Shown piece by piece: positions 1-20,585 of a stretch of 64,000 nt of DNA (the first letter of the stretch is position 1; every line of letters begins with the position of its first letter). A model generated the notes under the pieces. It did not search any database, had not been told where the DNA came from, and worked only from the letters and a program-made list of their open reading frames with translations. Source of the stretch: Lingula anatina (taxonomy: Eukaryota; Brachiopoda; Lingulata; Lingulida; Lingulidae); assembly GCF_001039355.2 (NCBI RefSeq), contig NW_019775147.1:283805-347804 (forward strand). The letters are read 5' to 3'. The translations under genes and the position numbers were made by a program.

Positions 1-41
1 TTGTTATTTTCAAAAGCTAAAAGTTAATGGATAGACCTAGA

Positions 42-1275
42 TCATTGACACGTATATAAACAGTATGGGATAAAAGTGTTTCTATATCTTTTTGTCCGAC
101 ATTTTGGTAAAACATATCTATAAACATTCCTTAGGTCCTTTTCTATGACACGAGTGTTAGGTAAAAGATGGTTCAATCTATGTGTACACAGTTTTATCTC
201 ATTAAATAATTTTTTGCATAAGTCAGTACGCCGAGATTTCAAGGTAGGTAATTCAGTGATGTCCATTGCTTCGTTGTAAGTGAGTTCAGGGTATATAATA
301 TGAAGAGCCCTTTTTTGGATGTTCTCTAAGGCTTTAGATTGCTGTGCGGTAATTCCAGCATGCCATAGCTGACAAGCGTACTCAAGTGTTGGTCTGAGAT
401 TGCTTTTATAAATTTGTAAGAGGTCATGTCTCGGCACCCCAGCGTGTTTGACCATGCATAAGAAATACAGTCTGGATGCAGCTTTTGAGATAATTTTTTC
501 TATATGTAAGTCCCATTTCAAATTAGAACTGATATGAACTCCCAGCAGTTTGGCATGTGAAACTTGTTCGATTTTTATACCGTCAATTATTAGGTTATCA
601 GGTACAGTAGGGTTTTTACTGAAACAGATAAACAGTTCAACAGTTTTTTTAGGATTGATTAGCATGTTATTTTGTTTTGTCCATTCATATAGGTTTGAGG
701 CTGCTATGGGAAGTTTAGATTGTGTAGGTTTGGCACCTTGTTCTATTTCCCTTGGAGATGGTTGGTGAACTGTCTCATAAACTGTAGTGTCATCCACATA
801 TTTTACTGCTGGTAAAAAACATTCCATGTCATTTATCATTGTAATGAAAAGGAGAGGTCCTAATTTTGTACCCTGGGGCACGCCCCCATGAATATGGCAC
901 CATTGTGACATTACTGATCCACACTTGATCCGTTGCTGTCTATTTAGTAAAAAGGCATGGGCCCATCTGAGTAATACTGGAGGTACTCCATAGCTGCAAA
1001 GCTTGCCTAGCAAAATATTGTGGTCTATTAAATCAAACGCTTTTCTAAAATCAAGTAATAAAACCCGAGACTATGCCCCATGAGTGTCACTGGTCTTGGC
1101 CCAGGTGTCAAATAGCTCGATTAAGGCCATTGTGGTGGAGGAACCTTTAACATTGCCAAACTGATCTTTCTTAATATGTGGTCCTAGTATCTCCCACAGC
1201 CATGTAAAAATGAATGCTTCCAATTCCTTGCTGAGGATAGGTGTTAGGGAAACAGGTCTTAAAGTGTTTGCAATT
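42..1275 (-). mobile_element. LINE (CR1/Jockey-like) reverse transcriptase, 3' part, inactivated
   Basis: On the minus strand a 323-codon open frame (1013 to 42) carries the RT motif GGVPQGT (residues 43-49) and the catalytic box YVDD (72-75). Downstream comes a thumb/C-terminal region of the type found in non-LTR elements. The frame continues upstream to about 1275 with LLLDFRKAFDLIDH and LRPVSLTPILSKELE, but an in-frame TAG near 1071-1073 separates the two parts. The family reverse-transcribes its own RNA at a nicked target. There is no endonuclease domain, so the copy is 5'-truncated and dead. Its 5' edge abuts sequence shared with the 5' flank of gene B (23.48 kb), so it seems to have landed just upstream of gene A. 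The clade (CR1, L2 or Jockey) is not resolved. Confidence 0.88.
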
Positions 1276-1654
1276 TTGCGAGAATCCCCTCAGGAATAGA
1301 TCAATCCATAGTTAGTGTGACAGGGTCTGAGAATGGTCCCTAAGATTAAAGAAACGTGCAATCCCATCAGGGAATTTAGAAATCAGTTTGGTTGTGCAGT
1401 AACAATTAGTGGGGAAATAGACTAGGGAAAAGGGGCACAATGCGTTGATTATAAACAGACCGTTTACAAAGGTTGGCAAGTAGGATAGCGGTTTTTGATT
1501 TAAGTATCAGAATAAGCATATGTGGGATATGAGAGGCACTGACGTGGATAAACATATACCAGCACCTTGGCCAGCATTAATTAAGAATATTCATGACCGT
1601 AATCTTGTCTTTTTTTAGCAACAGAGCATACATCACTGACTCTGCTCACTGGTT

Positions 1655-9559
<7,905 letters not shown>

Positions 9560-10880
9560 GAACATATTACCAAATCATAGCAAGGATCCACCTGGACAAA
9601 ATAGCATAATTATTTCCTATTGCACTGCCTTGAAGTTTTCAAGGTATCATACTATACACGTACGATGAATGTAAGCACTCTGACATATACTACCTTGCCT
9701 CTTATCGCTGCTTTACCCATACTAAATACCAGTTTATATGCTTTTAATCCAATGTATCCAACTATTTCGATGAAGACATACTGTAGAGCTCATTATTACA
9801 CACATTTTTTTTTCTGTCCTAGGTACCATGTTGTGTACAACTTTTGAAATTATACATATACATGGTTTCACTGCCCTCAGTGTCAATGCCACTGTGAAGC
9901 TAATTTGTTAACTATTCAAACCGTTTCACGGGATAGCTTCACAGTGGCCCTGAGGAACAGCGACAATGTTCTGTGTCCGTCAGTCAAAAAGAACTGCTCC
10001 GCAGTGAATCTGCAGTTGAATGTCATTAATCCAAGATGAAATGTAAAACATATTTAAATTTGCTTATTTAATTTCATTAACTGTATAAGATGTAAATTGA
10101 AAAATAAATAATATATTTTAAAAGAAAAATATATACCAGCTATTTTGTATTTTTGCTTATCAAAAACATTTGCCCCTGGATATATAAACCCAGTACACGT
10201 GCTTGCCGTGTGCTAAGTTTGAAAGCTACAGCGTGTGCCCAATACCCCCGATACCACTATAAGGACTGCGCAATGCCTACACCGAAATCAGTTTTTTAAA
10301 GCAGAAAGTTGCTTGTGTTGTGGCACTGACCTTTGATTGCAAGATATTCTTAGTTAGCAAACTTCAAACTCCGCGTCAACCACTTTGCTTCTTGTCTCGT
10401 TTGTACGAGACTTGTGACTTCCAAATATGGAGCTCCAGGCGGGTACAACTGTGACGTACGAGACTTGTGACTTTCAAATATGGAAGCGCCCGAGGCAAAA
10501 TTTTGCCAGACACGCCCTCAATCTAGTGGCTAGAGTTCAGTTTTGCTGATATGGGTTATATATGAAATCAAGATTGAGCTGGGAAAATTGAAAACTGAAA
10601 TCTAGAACCGAGGGTAGGTTTCACAACATGACCGCCTAATCCATTAGAGAAATATAATTGCCATTAAAAACTCTTTTCGTAATACATTTTTTTTCACTTC
10701 TTGGTCACTGTCGGGGGAAAGAAGTGCGCAAGTACAAGGCAAGATGATACAATCCACTAATCACTACCAACCCAAACCAGTAGTGACAAATACACACCAT
10801 ACCAATTGGTAGGTACGGATCAAATGACGAGTCCATATTCACAGTTAGCAACGTGGGTGGACAAATAAGAGTTTGGATAA
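9560..10880 (+). repeat. 3' flank of gene A, duplicated at 37.9-38.64 kb
   Basis: Blocks at 9640-9850 and 10620-10880 match 38000-38290 and 38290-38640 in the same order. The 10.2-10.6 kb interval is an insertion in this copy. No gene seen. Confidence 0.7.
10225..10590 (-). repeat. Interspersed repeat, opposite orientation to 15.99-16.35 kb
   Basis: The segment around 'tacgagacttgtgacttcca' and 'gaccttt' recurs reverse-complemented at about 16000-16280. The following 'tgatatgggttatatatgaa' flank is in the same orientation in both copies. This looks like a small non-autonomous transposon inserted in opposite directions beside the same flanking repeat. Confidence 0.6.
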
Positions 10881-10904
10881 CACCATCCACGTATCATCTG
10901 CCAG

Positions 10905-10946
<42 letters not shown>
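10905..10946. repeat. (AAT)n microsatellite
   Basis: Uninterrupted ATA/AAT triplets. Confidence 0.95.
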
Positions 10947-10947
<1 letters not shown>

Positions 10948-11507
10948 ATTTATGTCGAGTTTAAAATCCATAAAATGTTCAATAGACTGTACAACATAAA
11001 ATACAAAGAAGTTTATAGATTAAAATGATTAAGATATATTTTATATAAATCAGAGCCAGACTAAATTGTAATAAACGGTAATTAAGTGTGTGTCCATGAA
11101 TCAACCAAATGCATTATATTGTTGCACACATAGAAGTTACCGTCCTAGTATTAAGTCTGTGTATATTTACCATTTGAAAATTACACTGTGATTATTGCGG
11201 TGGAAAATACAATAGAGGGAGTGTGATAATGATAGGGTCGCTAAACGATTGTTGACGCATATAGTGACTAGCCTAATCCCCTGGTCGCCTGGGTAGCCAC
11301 GCCTCCTTATAGTACTTATGTAAACAAACGGTCTCTCGTAGCGATCTATCCTTTTGTTCAACAGCTTCGCGCGTGCAGCTGATTATGTATGTAGTGACAC
11401 TAAAGCTGTCTGCATATAAAGCTGTGCTAGCTGTTATTTGATTCATTCTGCTGTGTCGGACGTTCTGGATCAGCCCACTGGTTCGTTGACTTATTCTTTT
11501 CCGAAGA

Positions 11508-11790
11508 TTGGTGATGCAGGACATTCGCAGGGTGATGTGGCCTGCCCAGAGTCCAGATGCAAACATAATAGAAAATGTGTGGAATGATATGTCAAAACTT
11601 TTGACAAATGCCCGTCCAACCAGCAGACAAACTCTGTTAGATTCAGTGTTTCATGCTTGGGCCAGCATAAGTCCTGAACGAATCAGACAATTATATGAAT
11701 CCTTGCCTCACAGACTAGCAGCTATTATTAGGTCACGTGGTTATGCCACTAAGTACTAATTTTGGACTTGATAGAATGTATATTTTTTTC
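11508..11790 (+). mobile_element. Tc1 transposase 3' fragment (second copy)
   Basis: DIRRVMWPAQSPDANIIENVW to GYATKY, nearly identical in DNA to 5992-6240. It keeps the catalytic Glu segment only, so it is 5'-truncated. The preceding bases are unrelated. A single N at 11810 just downstream marks an assembly join. Confidence 0.88.
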
Positions 11791-11948
11791 TCATTTTGTG
11801 TTTTTTTTTNAATCTTTTAATAGTCTCTCCGCCTCCCCACACGTCGTCCCTGCGGGGTACAGTAATTAAACCTCTTTCTAACAAGTGAAAGGGGAAGGGA
11901 GAGAAACAGAGAGAGTGTCAAGTGAAATGGGTAATATAAGTAATCGTA

Positions 11949-12842
11949 ATCATCATCATCATCATCATCATCATTTAGAGCCTATAGTGTTCCACTGTTG
12001 GACAAAGGCCTTAGCATGCTTTTTCCGTTATTTCCTATCCTGAGCCTCAGATTTCCAGTTTGGCCAAGGTTTCTTCTTCCATGACTTCCAGTAGTCATCT
12101 AATTCATCCCTCCATCGTTTGACCGGCCTTCCTCTTTTTCTTTGTCCATACCTTGGGGCCCATTCTGTACGCCTGATTGTCCACCTATTGTCCTTCATTC
12201 TTTTGACATGTCCTGCCCACCTCCATTTCATTTCTTTAACTGTGAGCAGTACGTCCTTAACTTTGGTCTGTTCACGTAACCATACATTCGTTTTCTGCTC
12301 TCTTGGACTGATGTTCAACATAATTCTTTCCATCTTTCTCTGAGCTACTTGTAACTTGTGTTCCATGGAGGCATTTAGTGCCCAGGTCTCTGAACCATAG
12401 GTGATTGCCGGCAGCACACAAGCATTGAACACTTTCTTTTTCAGGCAGGTAGGAAGGTTGCTCTTGAAGATGTCATTGTGCTTCCCATATGCTGCCCATC
12501 CTGCTTTTATCCTTCGTTGGATTTCTTTATCCAGTGTTCGCTCACTAAGGCTGAACAGTTGCCCAAGGTATATATACTCTCCTACTGCTTCTATCCCTTT
12601 GGTGTTGACCTTCACTGTGCAAGGGGTGGTTAGTGGTCCAAACATCACCTTTGTCTTGCTGGTGTTCAACTTTAGCCCACTTTTTGCGCTTTCATCTGCT
12701 AACGCCTGTAGCATTTCTTCGAGGTCTTTTGCATCATCTGCAACTATTATGATGTCGTCTGCAAACCTAAGGTGATTGAGCCTGGTACCGTCTATGTTTA
12801 TGCCCTTGTCCTGCCAGTCTAGATCCCTGAATATACGGCGTA
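11949..12842 (-). mobile_element. RTE/BovB-like LINE reverse transcriptase, 3' fragment
   Basis: The minus-strand frame 12714-12028 (228 aa) extends upstream to about 12842, where FADDIIIV gives the RT catalytic box. Downstream are LNTSKTKVM, a YLG motif, ITYGSETWAL and RWAGHVKRM, the usual C-terminal string of RTE-type endonuclease/RT polyproteins. The element's 3' end on this strand is a (GAT)n tail (plus strand ATC repeats 11949-11974), as is typical for RTE elements. It is 5'-truncated with no endonuclease, so not autonomous. Confidence 0.88.
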
Positions 12843-12989
12843 TAAGTAATACAATACATTAATTAAAGGGACTTGCGATGCAAGACACGATAGACTGTTT
12901 TGCATCAAGGTATCCCATTATAATCCGACATGGCCCATAACAGGAAGGACTATACTGTACTTCAAATACAGACGTATTGTTGTACAGTA

Positions 12990-13825
12990 GTAAAAATAAT
13001 TATGTTTCCGTTGTATAACGTTTTAAAAACGTTTGAAATGTTTTAATCCCCATCATGTGAATAGAAGGGGGCGGACAAACAATGGAGAGCCGTCTAAATC
13101 CCTTCAAAATTCGAACACAAAAACCCAATAGTTTCGGCGTAATAACACACAATACCTTAAGCGAGTGAACCCCATGACGCCGGTATCTGTGGTCCAGCGC
13201 GAGCGCAACAATCCGCTGTAGCAAAGTGTAATTAACAGCAGGATACATCAGCCAGAAGGTCCCCATTGTTTGTTGTAGCAATAGGATTATAGCTGTAAGA
13301 GGCTTGAACCCATGCTATCGCGTGCCACTAAACCGTCTCCCTTAGCGAACTGTCCTTTTGTTCACTAGTTTGGCACGTGCAGCTGATTATCTTTTAAGTG
13401 TTGCTAACAAACTGCTAGTTAAATTTGTTATCAGGTATTTCATTCAATATGAATTTTCCGTAGTCAAAAATTGAACTAAGTATTGTTAGTTTGATTAACA
13501 TGCATGAGCGTCAGCATCAACCTCAAAAAAATCTTATTGCATTAATTTATAAATGAATTATTTATTTATAAACTTACTGATGTCAGTATTTATAAAACAT
13601 GAACGATAATGAATAAGGAATAAGGAAAATACAGCAAGTAGCATTTTCAAAAAGGAACAATACATGACAAATATAATACTTATACTATATTTATATTGTA
13701 ATATTTAAATTAAATGAGGTGCATTGACAGAGGCGCAAGGAGAATCCAACTCCAACGTGCAACAGGGGGACCTATGACATTGTGATCACACAATACATGA
13801 GAGTACGGTCAATTTACAGTGTAAG
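12990..13825. repeat. Interspersed repeat, second copy at 41.85-42.66 kb
   Basis: About 830 bp resembles 41860-42660 in the same orientation, including 'agaagggggcggacaaacaa' and 'ccagcgcgagcgc'. The minus-strand frames in the two copies resemble each other but carry length changes. I see no known domain. The family is not recognised. Confidence 0.75.
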
Positions 13826-14035
13826 ACCCCATTCCCAGAGATAAAATCGATCCAAACTAGATCGACCTTACTCCCTGGGGGTTCACGCTCAATACCTGTC
13901 AGCCGAGCGGGCACGAAAGTTAATTACCCCCCTACAGCTTATAGTGGGCGGGGCGGACATTTAAGCCGGATTATCTGACAGTAATCTAGTGAGACTCCCC
14001 ACGGCGATAGATCGATCTAAATCTATGGGAATGCA
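13826..14035. mobile_element. MITE-like element with imperfect terminal inverted repeats
   Basis: About 200 bp bounded by inverted ends containing CATTCCCA, AGAT and ATCGATC. The inner part includes AGATTACTGTCAGATAATC, seen here on the reverse strand. A second copy in opposite orientation lies at 54554-54752. It is non-coding, so any transposase must have acted in trans. It begins exactly where homology between the flanking repeat and its 42.66 kb copy ends. Confidence 0.7.
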
Positions 14036-14037
14036 CT

Positions 14038-14385
14038 TGTCGTTCTCAATTATTGTCTTAAACTCATTGGAGGATAGTGATCATACGCCTTAACTTCATT
14101 TCTACGCAATATTCAAGCTAAATGTGCCTCACAAAGCTTTCGGTTGTTAGTAACATCCTGAACATTCTCAATGTATTCTGTTAGAAACTATAAAGCTTCA
14201 ATACTGGGTAGAACATGGGATATTTTATGTTCAATATTACTAGACAGCAAGGATGGATTCCATCAGAATATCAGAGGATTGTGATAGAAAAGAGGGGACG
14301 GGGCATTAATGTCCTCGCAACGTGGTCAAATGTTCAATGATGTGAAAACTGCAGATACTCATGAAGCCAAATTAATTAACTGGTT
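14038..14385 (+). repeat. 5'-flank-like repeat F (copy 1)
   Basis: Runs from 'gttctcaattattgtcttaaactcatt' through 'gggtagaacatgg' to 'catgaagccaaattaatt'. Related copies lie at 17.79-17.98, 19.52-20.06, 22.52-23.04 and 52.34-52.43 kb. The 22.5 kb copy sits directly upstream of gene B, and this one lies upstream of the orphan SRCR domain. Confidence 0.75.
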
Positions 14386-14769
14386 TTAAGAATGCTATGT
14401 TTCCAAATTATAAAAAAAACCCTACCAGTTAACTTAAAAATGACTGCTAAATCCAATATGGCCGCCAACATTAAATTATCAATATTACATTTTGTACTGA
14501 ACTAATGTGGGTTATATATGTAGATACCATTATTTGAGAGATTTTGATCCTTTTTCATCAAATGAAGTGATTTTTATAATAAAATTAAATGGGAAATAAA
14601 TATAAAATTTCAAGTATAACAGAAAAATGGTAACGCACATGACCCCTCTATTACACGTCTTGTTTACATTTATAATTGTGTCATTTCCCATTTCCTCCTA
14701 TGTAGGTCACATCCTATAATAACAAGTTGCTGTCAGCAAGGTGTTATGAAATGGTTATTGCTTATATGA

Positions 14770-15247
<478 letters not shown>

Positions 15248-15740
15248 GTGGGTGAAAAGGCGTGTTTCAGTCATGCTAGATAATGCTATTTACCTTATTT
15301 TTGCTTGGACCCGAGTCTTATGCACTAGCTAGTTAACTTGTTAGCTATATGTTAGTTAACTATATGTGGATTGTGCTAGTTGTGCTGCATTTTTGTACCT
15401 ACATGTATGTCTGTTCCTTGTCACCACGTATTTAATGTTGAATGCACTTGCACAATTTGTCAAATTCATCTGAACAATTGGAGCATCAGCCATAATGATG
15501 TATCAAGCAAGGTTTTTCGATTATCCGTGTACACGTAAGCCAAGTACCGGGCTGACATAATGTATAGTTCACATTGAGACGGTCACCTGCGGAGAAGGGG
15601 GTTTTGCTCAATTAAATATTTTATGATCTATATTAATATTTTACATAAAAGAAGCCTGTTATACAACTAGTGTTTTTAAAATATGATGACCTAATTTTAA
15701 AAAAGGAATTTGTACATCATAAAAAATAACAGACAGTTTG
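15248..15740. other. Intergenic, no gene seen
   Basis: AT-rich, with a short 'gttagttaactatatg' repeat patch near 15340-15365. Confidence 0.4.
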
Positions 15741-17135
15741 GCTTAATTACCTGGGACAAATTTAGAGAGGTCGTAAACAAATACATTTTCCATTAGGCTT
15801 GCTGGTAGTTTCATATTTTCCGAATGCGTTATACTGGCGTCCATTATCGTCCATAGCGGTTGGGCTCTATCAACACACAGGTGTTTGCTACCCTGAGTGT
15901 CAGAGCAACGTAAAAGCTAGCTTGCTAAATATACCTTGTGATGGAGTTGCTTTTACTAGCTCTGACGAACAGCGACAATCTGAGGGCGTTCTTCTTCAAA
16001 AATTTGCCTGGGGCGCTTCCATATTTGGAAGTCACACGTCACAGCTGTGTCCGCCTGGATCCATATTTGGAAGTCATAAGTCTCGTACGTCACAGGTTTA
16101 GCCGCCTGGCGCTGCCTTTCCCGCCTTGCGCTGAAGTTATGTCGTGCAGACGAGACAAGAAGCAATTAAAGTGCCTGACGCGGAGTTAAAAGTTTGAATT
16201 GAAAATATCTTGCAGTCGAAGGTCAGTGCCACAATACAAGCAACATTCTGCTTTAAAAACTGATTTTCGTGTAGCCATTGCGCAGCCATTATAGTGGTAC
16301 CGGTATTGCTGATATGGGTTATATATGAAATCAAGATCGAGCTGGCAATACCGGAATCTTGAACCTATAGGGTAGTGTTTGCAGGAAATTTGCAGAAAAA
16401 AAACTTATTTACATATAAGATAAAGGGAAGTTTGCAAGAAGGATGATGTTTTCTGTCGAATTTGAAAGGATATGAAAAAAGAAAGCTTACAAATTGCAAA
16501 AAGCTTTCAAGTAACAGTCTGTTTGAACGGCCTTTTTTAACAATCGATGCTATTGGTTTTTTAAGGAATCAAACTACTCAGTATAATAACCGCCTTATCA
16601 AATCATTTCCATCATCATTTTGACACACTGTAAGTTATAAATGCATCATGGGTTTGATAAAATGATGACCAATTTTAAAGGTACTGTGTATATATTACAA
16701 AATAACAGATTGCTTTTCTTCACTTTCTGGGTCAGAGTTAGAGAGATGGTAAACAAACGCATTTCCATTAGTCTTACTGGTTGTTTCATATTTCCCTAAG
16801 CATGATACATGTGTCAATAACTGTTTCAAACCGTAGGGCTGTATCAATATACATTTGATCTTAGTAAAGGCCCAGGAGACGAATTTTGCTATTTTACTTT
16901 TGGATATTAATCCACCATTCCACAAGTTTTGATAATATGATGATAATAGAAAGAATATTGCGTATCAAGTACAGAAAAAACAGAAAGCTTGCAATCACTG
17001 TCAGAATTATTGTTAGAGAGGTTGTGAACAAATTCAATTTGCATTAGTGTTCCTTGATGTCCCATATTTTCCTTAGCGTTATATACTGGTATCCATTACC
17101 ATTTGAAGCGGTAGGGCTTCATCAACACATCATTA
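15740..17135 (-). repeat. ~140 bp unit array, first block (three copies)
   Basis: Copies at about 15745-15880, 16715-16855 and 16990-17130. On the minus strand each starts with TGATA(C)AG or TGATAGAG, then CCCTACCGCTTGAAAC or a variant, passes 'ggaaaatatgaaac.acca', and ends with 'aactctgacccag'. The interval 15990-16350 between copies 1 and 2 is the inverted relative of the 10.2 kb repeat. Confidence 0.7.
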
Positions 17136-17980
17136 ATCAATGATGCTAAAATATGCTTTAAATACACAATAAGTGATAGATACGATAAGAGTCGCCGAGC
17201 TGTACGTGAAATATTACGAGTGTATTGTCGAGTCGCTGGCGCAGCAGTTTAGATACTGCAGAAGTTCCGTTCCGGACCCCCCCCCCCAAATAAAATTAGA
17301 TCCGTCCCTGCCCATAATGTTATAATCATGAGGATATCTTGATACTTCATGTGCGTTCTTATATAAAGAAAATTGTCACTGTGAAAGAAGGCAATTGTCA
17401 TTGTCAAATTCGAGAATACGAAGTTTCAGTTTTCGGGTTAATGCTCTTTCATGATATTAAAAGTTTGAGCAACGATTTGTTATCATTGTTGTCTGATCCG
17501 TGGTGGGTGCTAAGACCCGATATTCAGATACTGGGCATTTATTAGCTAGTGAGGAACAGGAGTGCAGCAGACCGTGGAACGCACTCGTACATGACATGTT
17601 TGTATGTCGAATACAGCACGATCGAATCTCTTGTTCTACGTGCTAGCCGTTGTTTAATGCTTAAAAGACTTAGTCTGTATGTTAATTTCCAATATTAATT
17701 CAACACTCCTAATCTCAGCAACTTATACACACACACAGATAAGGACATCTATGCCAACAACTTGTCTTTCAGAAGAACTTAAAATGTTCGTTCTCAATTA
17801 TTCCCTTAAACTCATTGAAGGATAGTAGTCATACTTCTTCATTTCTATACAATATTCAAGCTTAATATGCCTCACAAAGCCTTGGGTTTTCGGTCACATC
17901 CTGAACATTCTCAATGTATGCTGTTAGAAAGTAGAAAGCTTCAGTGCTGGGTAGAACATGGAATATTTTATGTTCGATAT
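17135..17980. repeat. Interspersed block shared with 51.5-52.44 kb
   Basis: The segment from 'gagctgtacgtgaaatatta' through the C-run to 'cacctgaacattctc'-type sequence recurs at 51536-52440 in the same order and orientation. It includes a copy of repeat F (17785-17980) running into the gap. No domain recognised in its short frames. Confidence 0.75.
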
Positions 17981-18884
17981 NNNNNNNNNNNNNNNNNNNN
18001 NNNNNNNNNNNNNNNNNNNNNNNNNNNNNNNNNNNNNNNNNNNNNNNNNNNNNNNNNNNNNNNNNNNNNNNNNNNNNNNNNNNNNNNNNNNNNNNNNNNN
18101 NNNNNNNNNNNNNNNNNNNNNNNNNNNNNNNNNNNNNNNNNNNNNNNNNNNNNNNNNNNNNNNNNNNNNNNNNNNNNNNNNNNNNNNNNNNNNNNNNNNN
18201 NNNNNNNNNNNNNNNNNNNNNNNNNNNNNNNNNNNNNNNNNNNNNNNNNNNNNNNNNNNNNNNNNNNNNNNNNNNNNNNNNNNNNNNNNNNNNNNNNNNN
18301 NNNNNNNNNNNNNNNNNNNNNNNNNNNNNNNNNNNNNNNNNNNNNNNNNNNNNNNNNNNNNNNNNNNNNNNNNNNNNNNNNNNNNNNNNNNNNNNNNNNN
18401 NNNNNNNNNNNNNNNNNNNNNNNNNNNNNNNNNNNNNNNNNNNNNNNNNNNNNNNNNNNNNNNNNNNNNNNNNNNNNNNNNNNNNNNNNNNNNNNNNNNN
18501 NNNNNNNNNNNNNNNNNNNNNNNNNNNNNNNNNNNNNNNNNNNNNNNNNNNNNNNNNNNNNNNNNNNNNNNNNNNNNNNNNNNNNNNNNNNNNNNNNNNN
18601 NNNNNNNNNNNNNNNNNNNNNNNNNNNNNNNNNNNNNNNNNNNNNNNNNNNNNNNNNNNNNNNNNNNNNNNNNNNNNNNNNNNNNNNNNNNNNNNNNNNN
18701 NNNNNNNNNNNNNNNNNNNNNNNNNNNNNNNNNNNNNNNNNNNNNNNNNNNNNNNNNNNNNNNNNNNNNNNNNNNNNNNNNNNNNNNNNNNNNNNNNNNN
18801 NNNNNNNNNNNNNNNNNNNNNNNNNNNNNNNNNNNNNNNNNNNNNNNNNNNNNNNNNNNNNNNNNNNNNNNNNNNNNNNNNNNN
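17981..18884. other. Assembly gap (904 N)
   Basis: The left flank matches 19691-19710 and the right flank matches 20494 onward. The missing DNA is therefore probably a near copy of 19711-20493 (783 bp). Long open frames drawn across it are artefacts. Confidence 0.97.
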
Positions 18885-18935
18885 TCAGTACAAAAATGTT
18901 CGCAGGAAATTTGCAAATAAAATAAAATGAAATAA

Positions 18936-18936
<1 letters not shown>

Positions 18937-18995
<59 letters not shown>
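18937..18995. repeat. (AAT)n microsatellite
   Basis: A pure triplet run, with its counterpart at 20549-20585 in the second tandem unit. Confidence 0.95.
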
Positions 18996-20089
18996 TTTTG
19001 AGCATGAAATTCGTACAGTTACATTTTAAAAACTCTATTGTTTAACATAAATTGTGCACATATGCTTAAATAAGTATATACATATAAGACTTATTTATAT
19101 ATATGATAAAGAGAAGTTTGCAAGAAATATGATGTTTTCTTTCGAATTTGCCGCTAAATTGCAAGGATATAAAAATATTAAAATTTGCAAAAAGCGTGAA
19201 GTGACATACTGTTTGAACGGGCTTTTGGAATAACTGATGCCATCTCAACGAATCGAACCACTCAGTATAACTAATATCTGATCAAGTCTTTTCCTTCACC
19301 ATTTTGACAAAGTGGAATTAATAAAAGCATCTTGTATGTCGAATACAGCACGATCGAATATCTTGTTCTACGTGCTAGCCGTTGTTTAATGCTTAAGAGA
19401 TTTAGTCTGTATGTTAATTTCCAATATTACTTCAACAATCCTAATCTCAGCAACTTATACACACACAGATAAGGACATCTATGCCAACAACTTGTCGTTC
19501 AGAAGAACTTAAAATGTTCGTTCTCAATTATTCCCTTAAACTCATTGAAGGATAGTAGTCATACTTCTTCATTTCTATACAATATGCAAGGTTAATATAC
19601 CTCACAAAGCCTTGGGTTTTCGGTCACATCCTGAACATTCTCAATGTATGCTGTTAGAAAGTAGAAAGCTTCAGTGCTGGGTAGAACATGGAATATTTTA
19701 TGTTCGATATTACTAGACAGCAAGGATGGATTTCATCAGAATATCGGAGGATCGTGATAGAAAAGAGGGGACGGGGTATTAATGTCCTAGCAACGTGGTC
19801 AAATGTTCAATGATGTTAAAACTGCAGGTACTCATGAAGCCAAATTAATTTTTGATGTTTCACGGTGAGAGAAAAATGATCGAAACATTTAAGTGGGGCA
19901 TTTTGTAATGGGGGTATCAATAAACGGGTATATTCAGATGAGAACGACAGCCATTGGTTGGTTTGTCGTCTGCCTCGTGTGTCACTACGGACGGTGAGAC
20001 GCGTACTGGTAGTGTATCAAGTAAAATAGATTTTACTGACTTGCTTGTCAGTTTAATTAACATATGCATTGCAGTTTTGAAATTATGAT

Positions 20090-20549
20090 GACCTAATATT
20101 AAAACTCATTTTGTATATAATACAAAATAACAGAGAGCTTGGCTTCATTACCTGGGTCAAAGTTGGACAGGTCGTAAACAAACACATTTTCCATTAGGCT
20201 TGCTGGTAGTTCCATATTTTCCGAATGCTTTATACTGGCGACCATTGTCGTTTCTAGCGACAAGTCTCTATCAATACATAGATGTTTGAAGGAAGTTTGC
20301 AAAAAAAAAAAAAAAAAAAAAAAAAACACCTCATTTACATATTTTCCGAATGCGTTTTACTGGCGACCATTATCGTTCATAGCGGTAAGGCTCTAGCAAT
20401 ACACAGATGTTTGCCATTAGGCTTATTGGTACTTTCATATTTTCAAAATGCGTTATGCGGGTGTCCATTATCGTTTCCAGCGGTAGGGCTCTGTCAGTAC
20501 AAAAATGTTCGCAGGAAATTTGCAAATAAAATAAAATGAAATAAAATAA

Positions 20550-20585
<36 letters not shown>

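Noticed and set aside
12119-12775. Plus-strand frames of 74 and 124 codons
   Set aside because: Antisense shadows of the RTE-like reverse transcriptase on the minus strand.
13000-13281. 93-codon minus frame with a partly similar partner at 41846-42073
   Set aside because: Similarity follows the DNA repeat. The two frames differ at both ends and contain no recognisable domain.
17867-19005. Five long open frames of about 320-350 codons on both strands
   Set aside because: They consist almost entirely of unknown residues across the 904 bp N gap.
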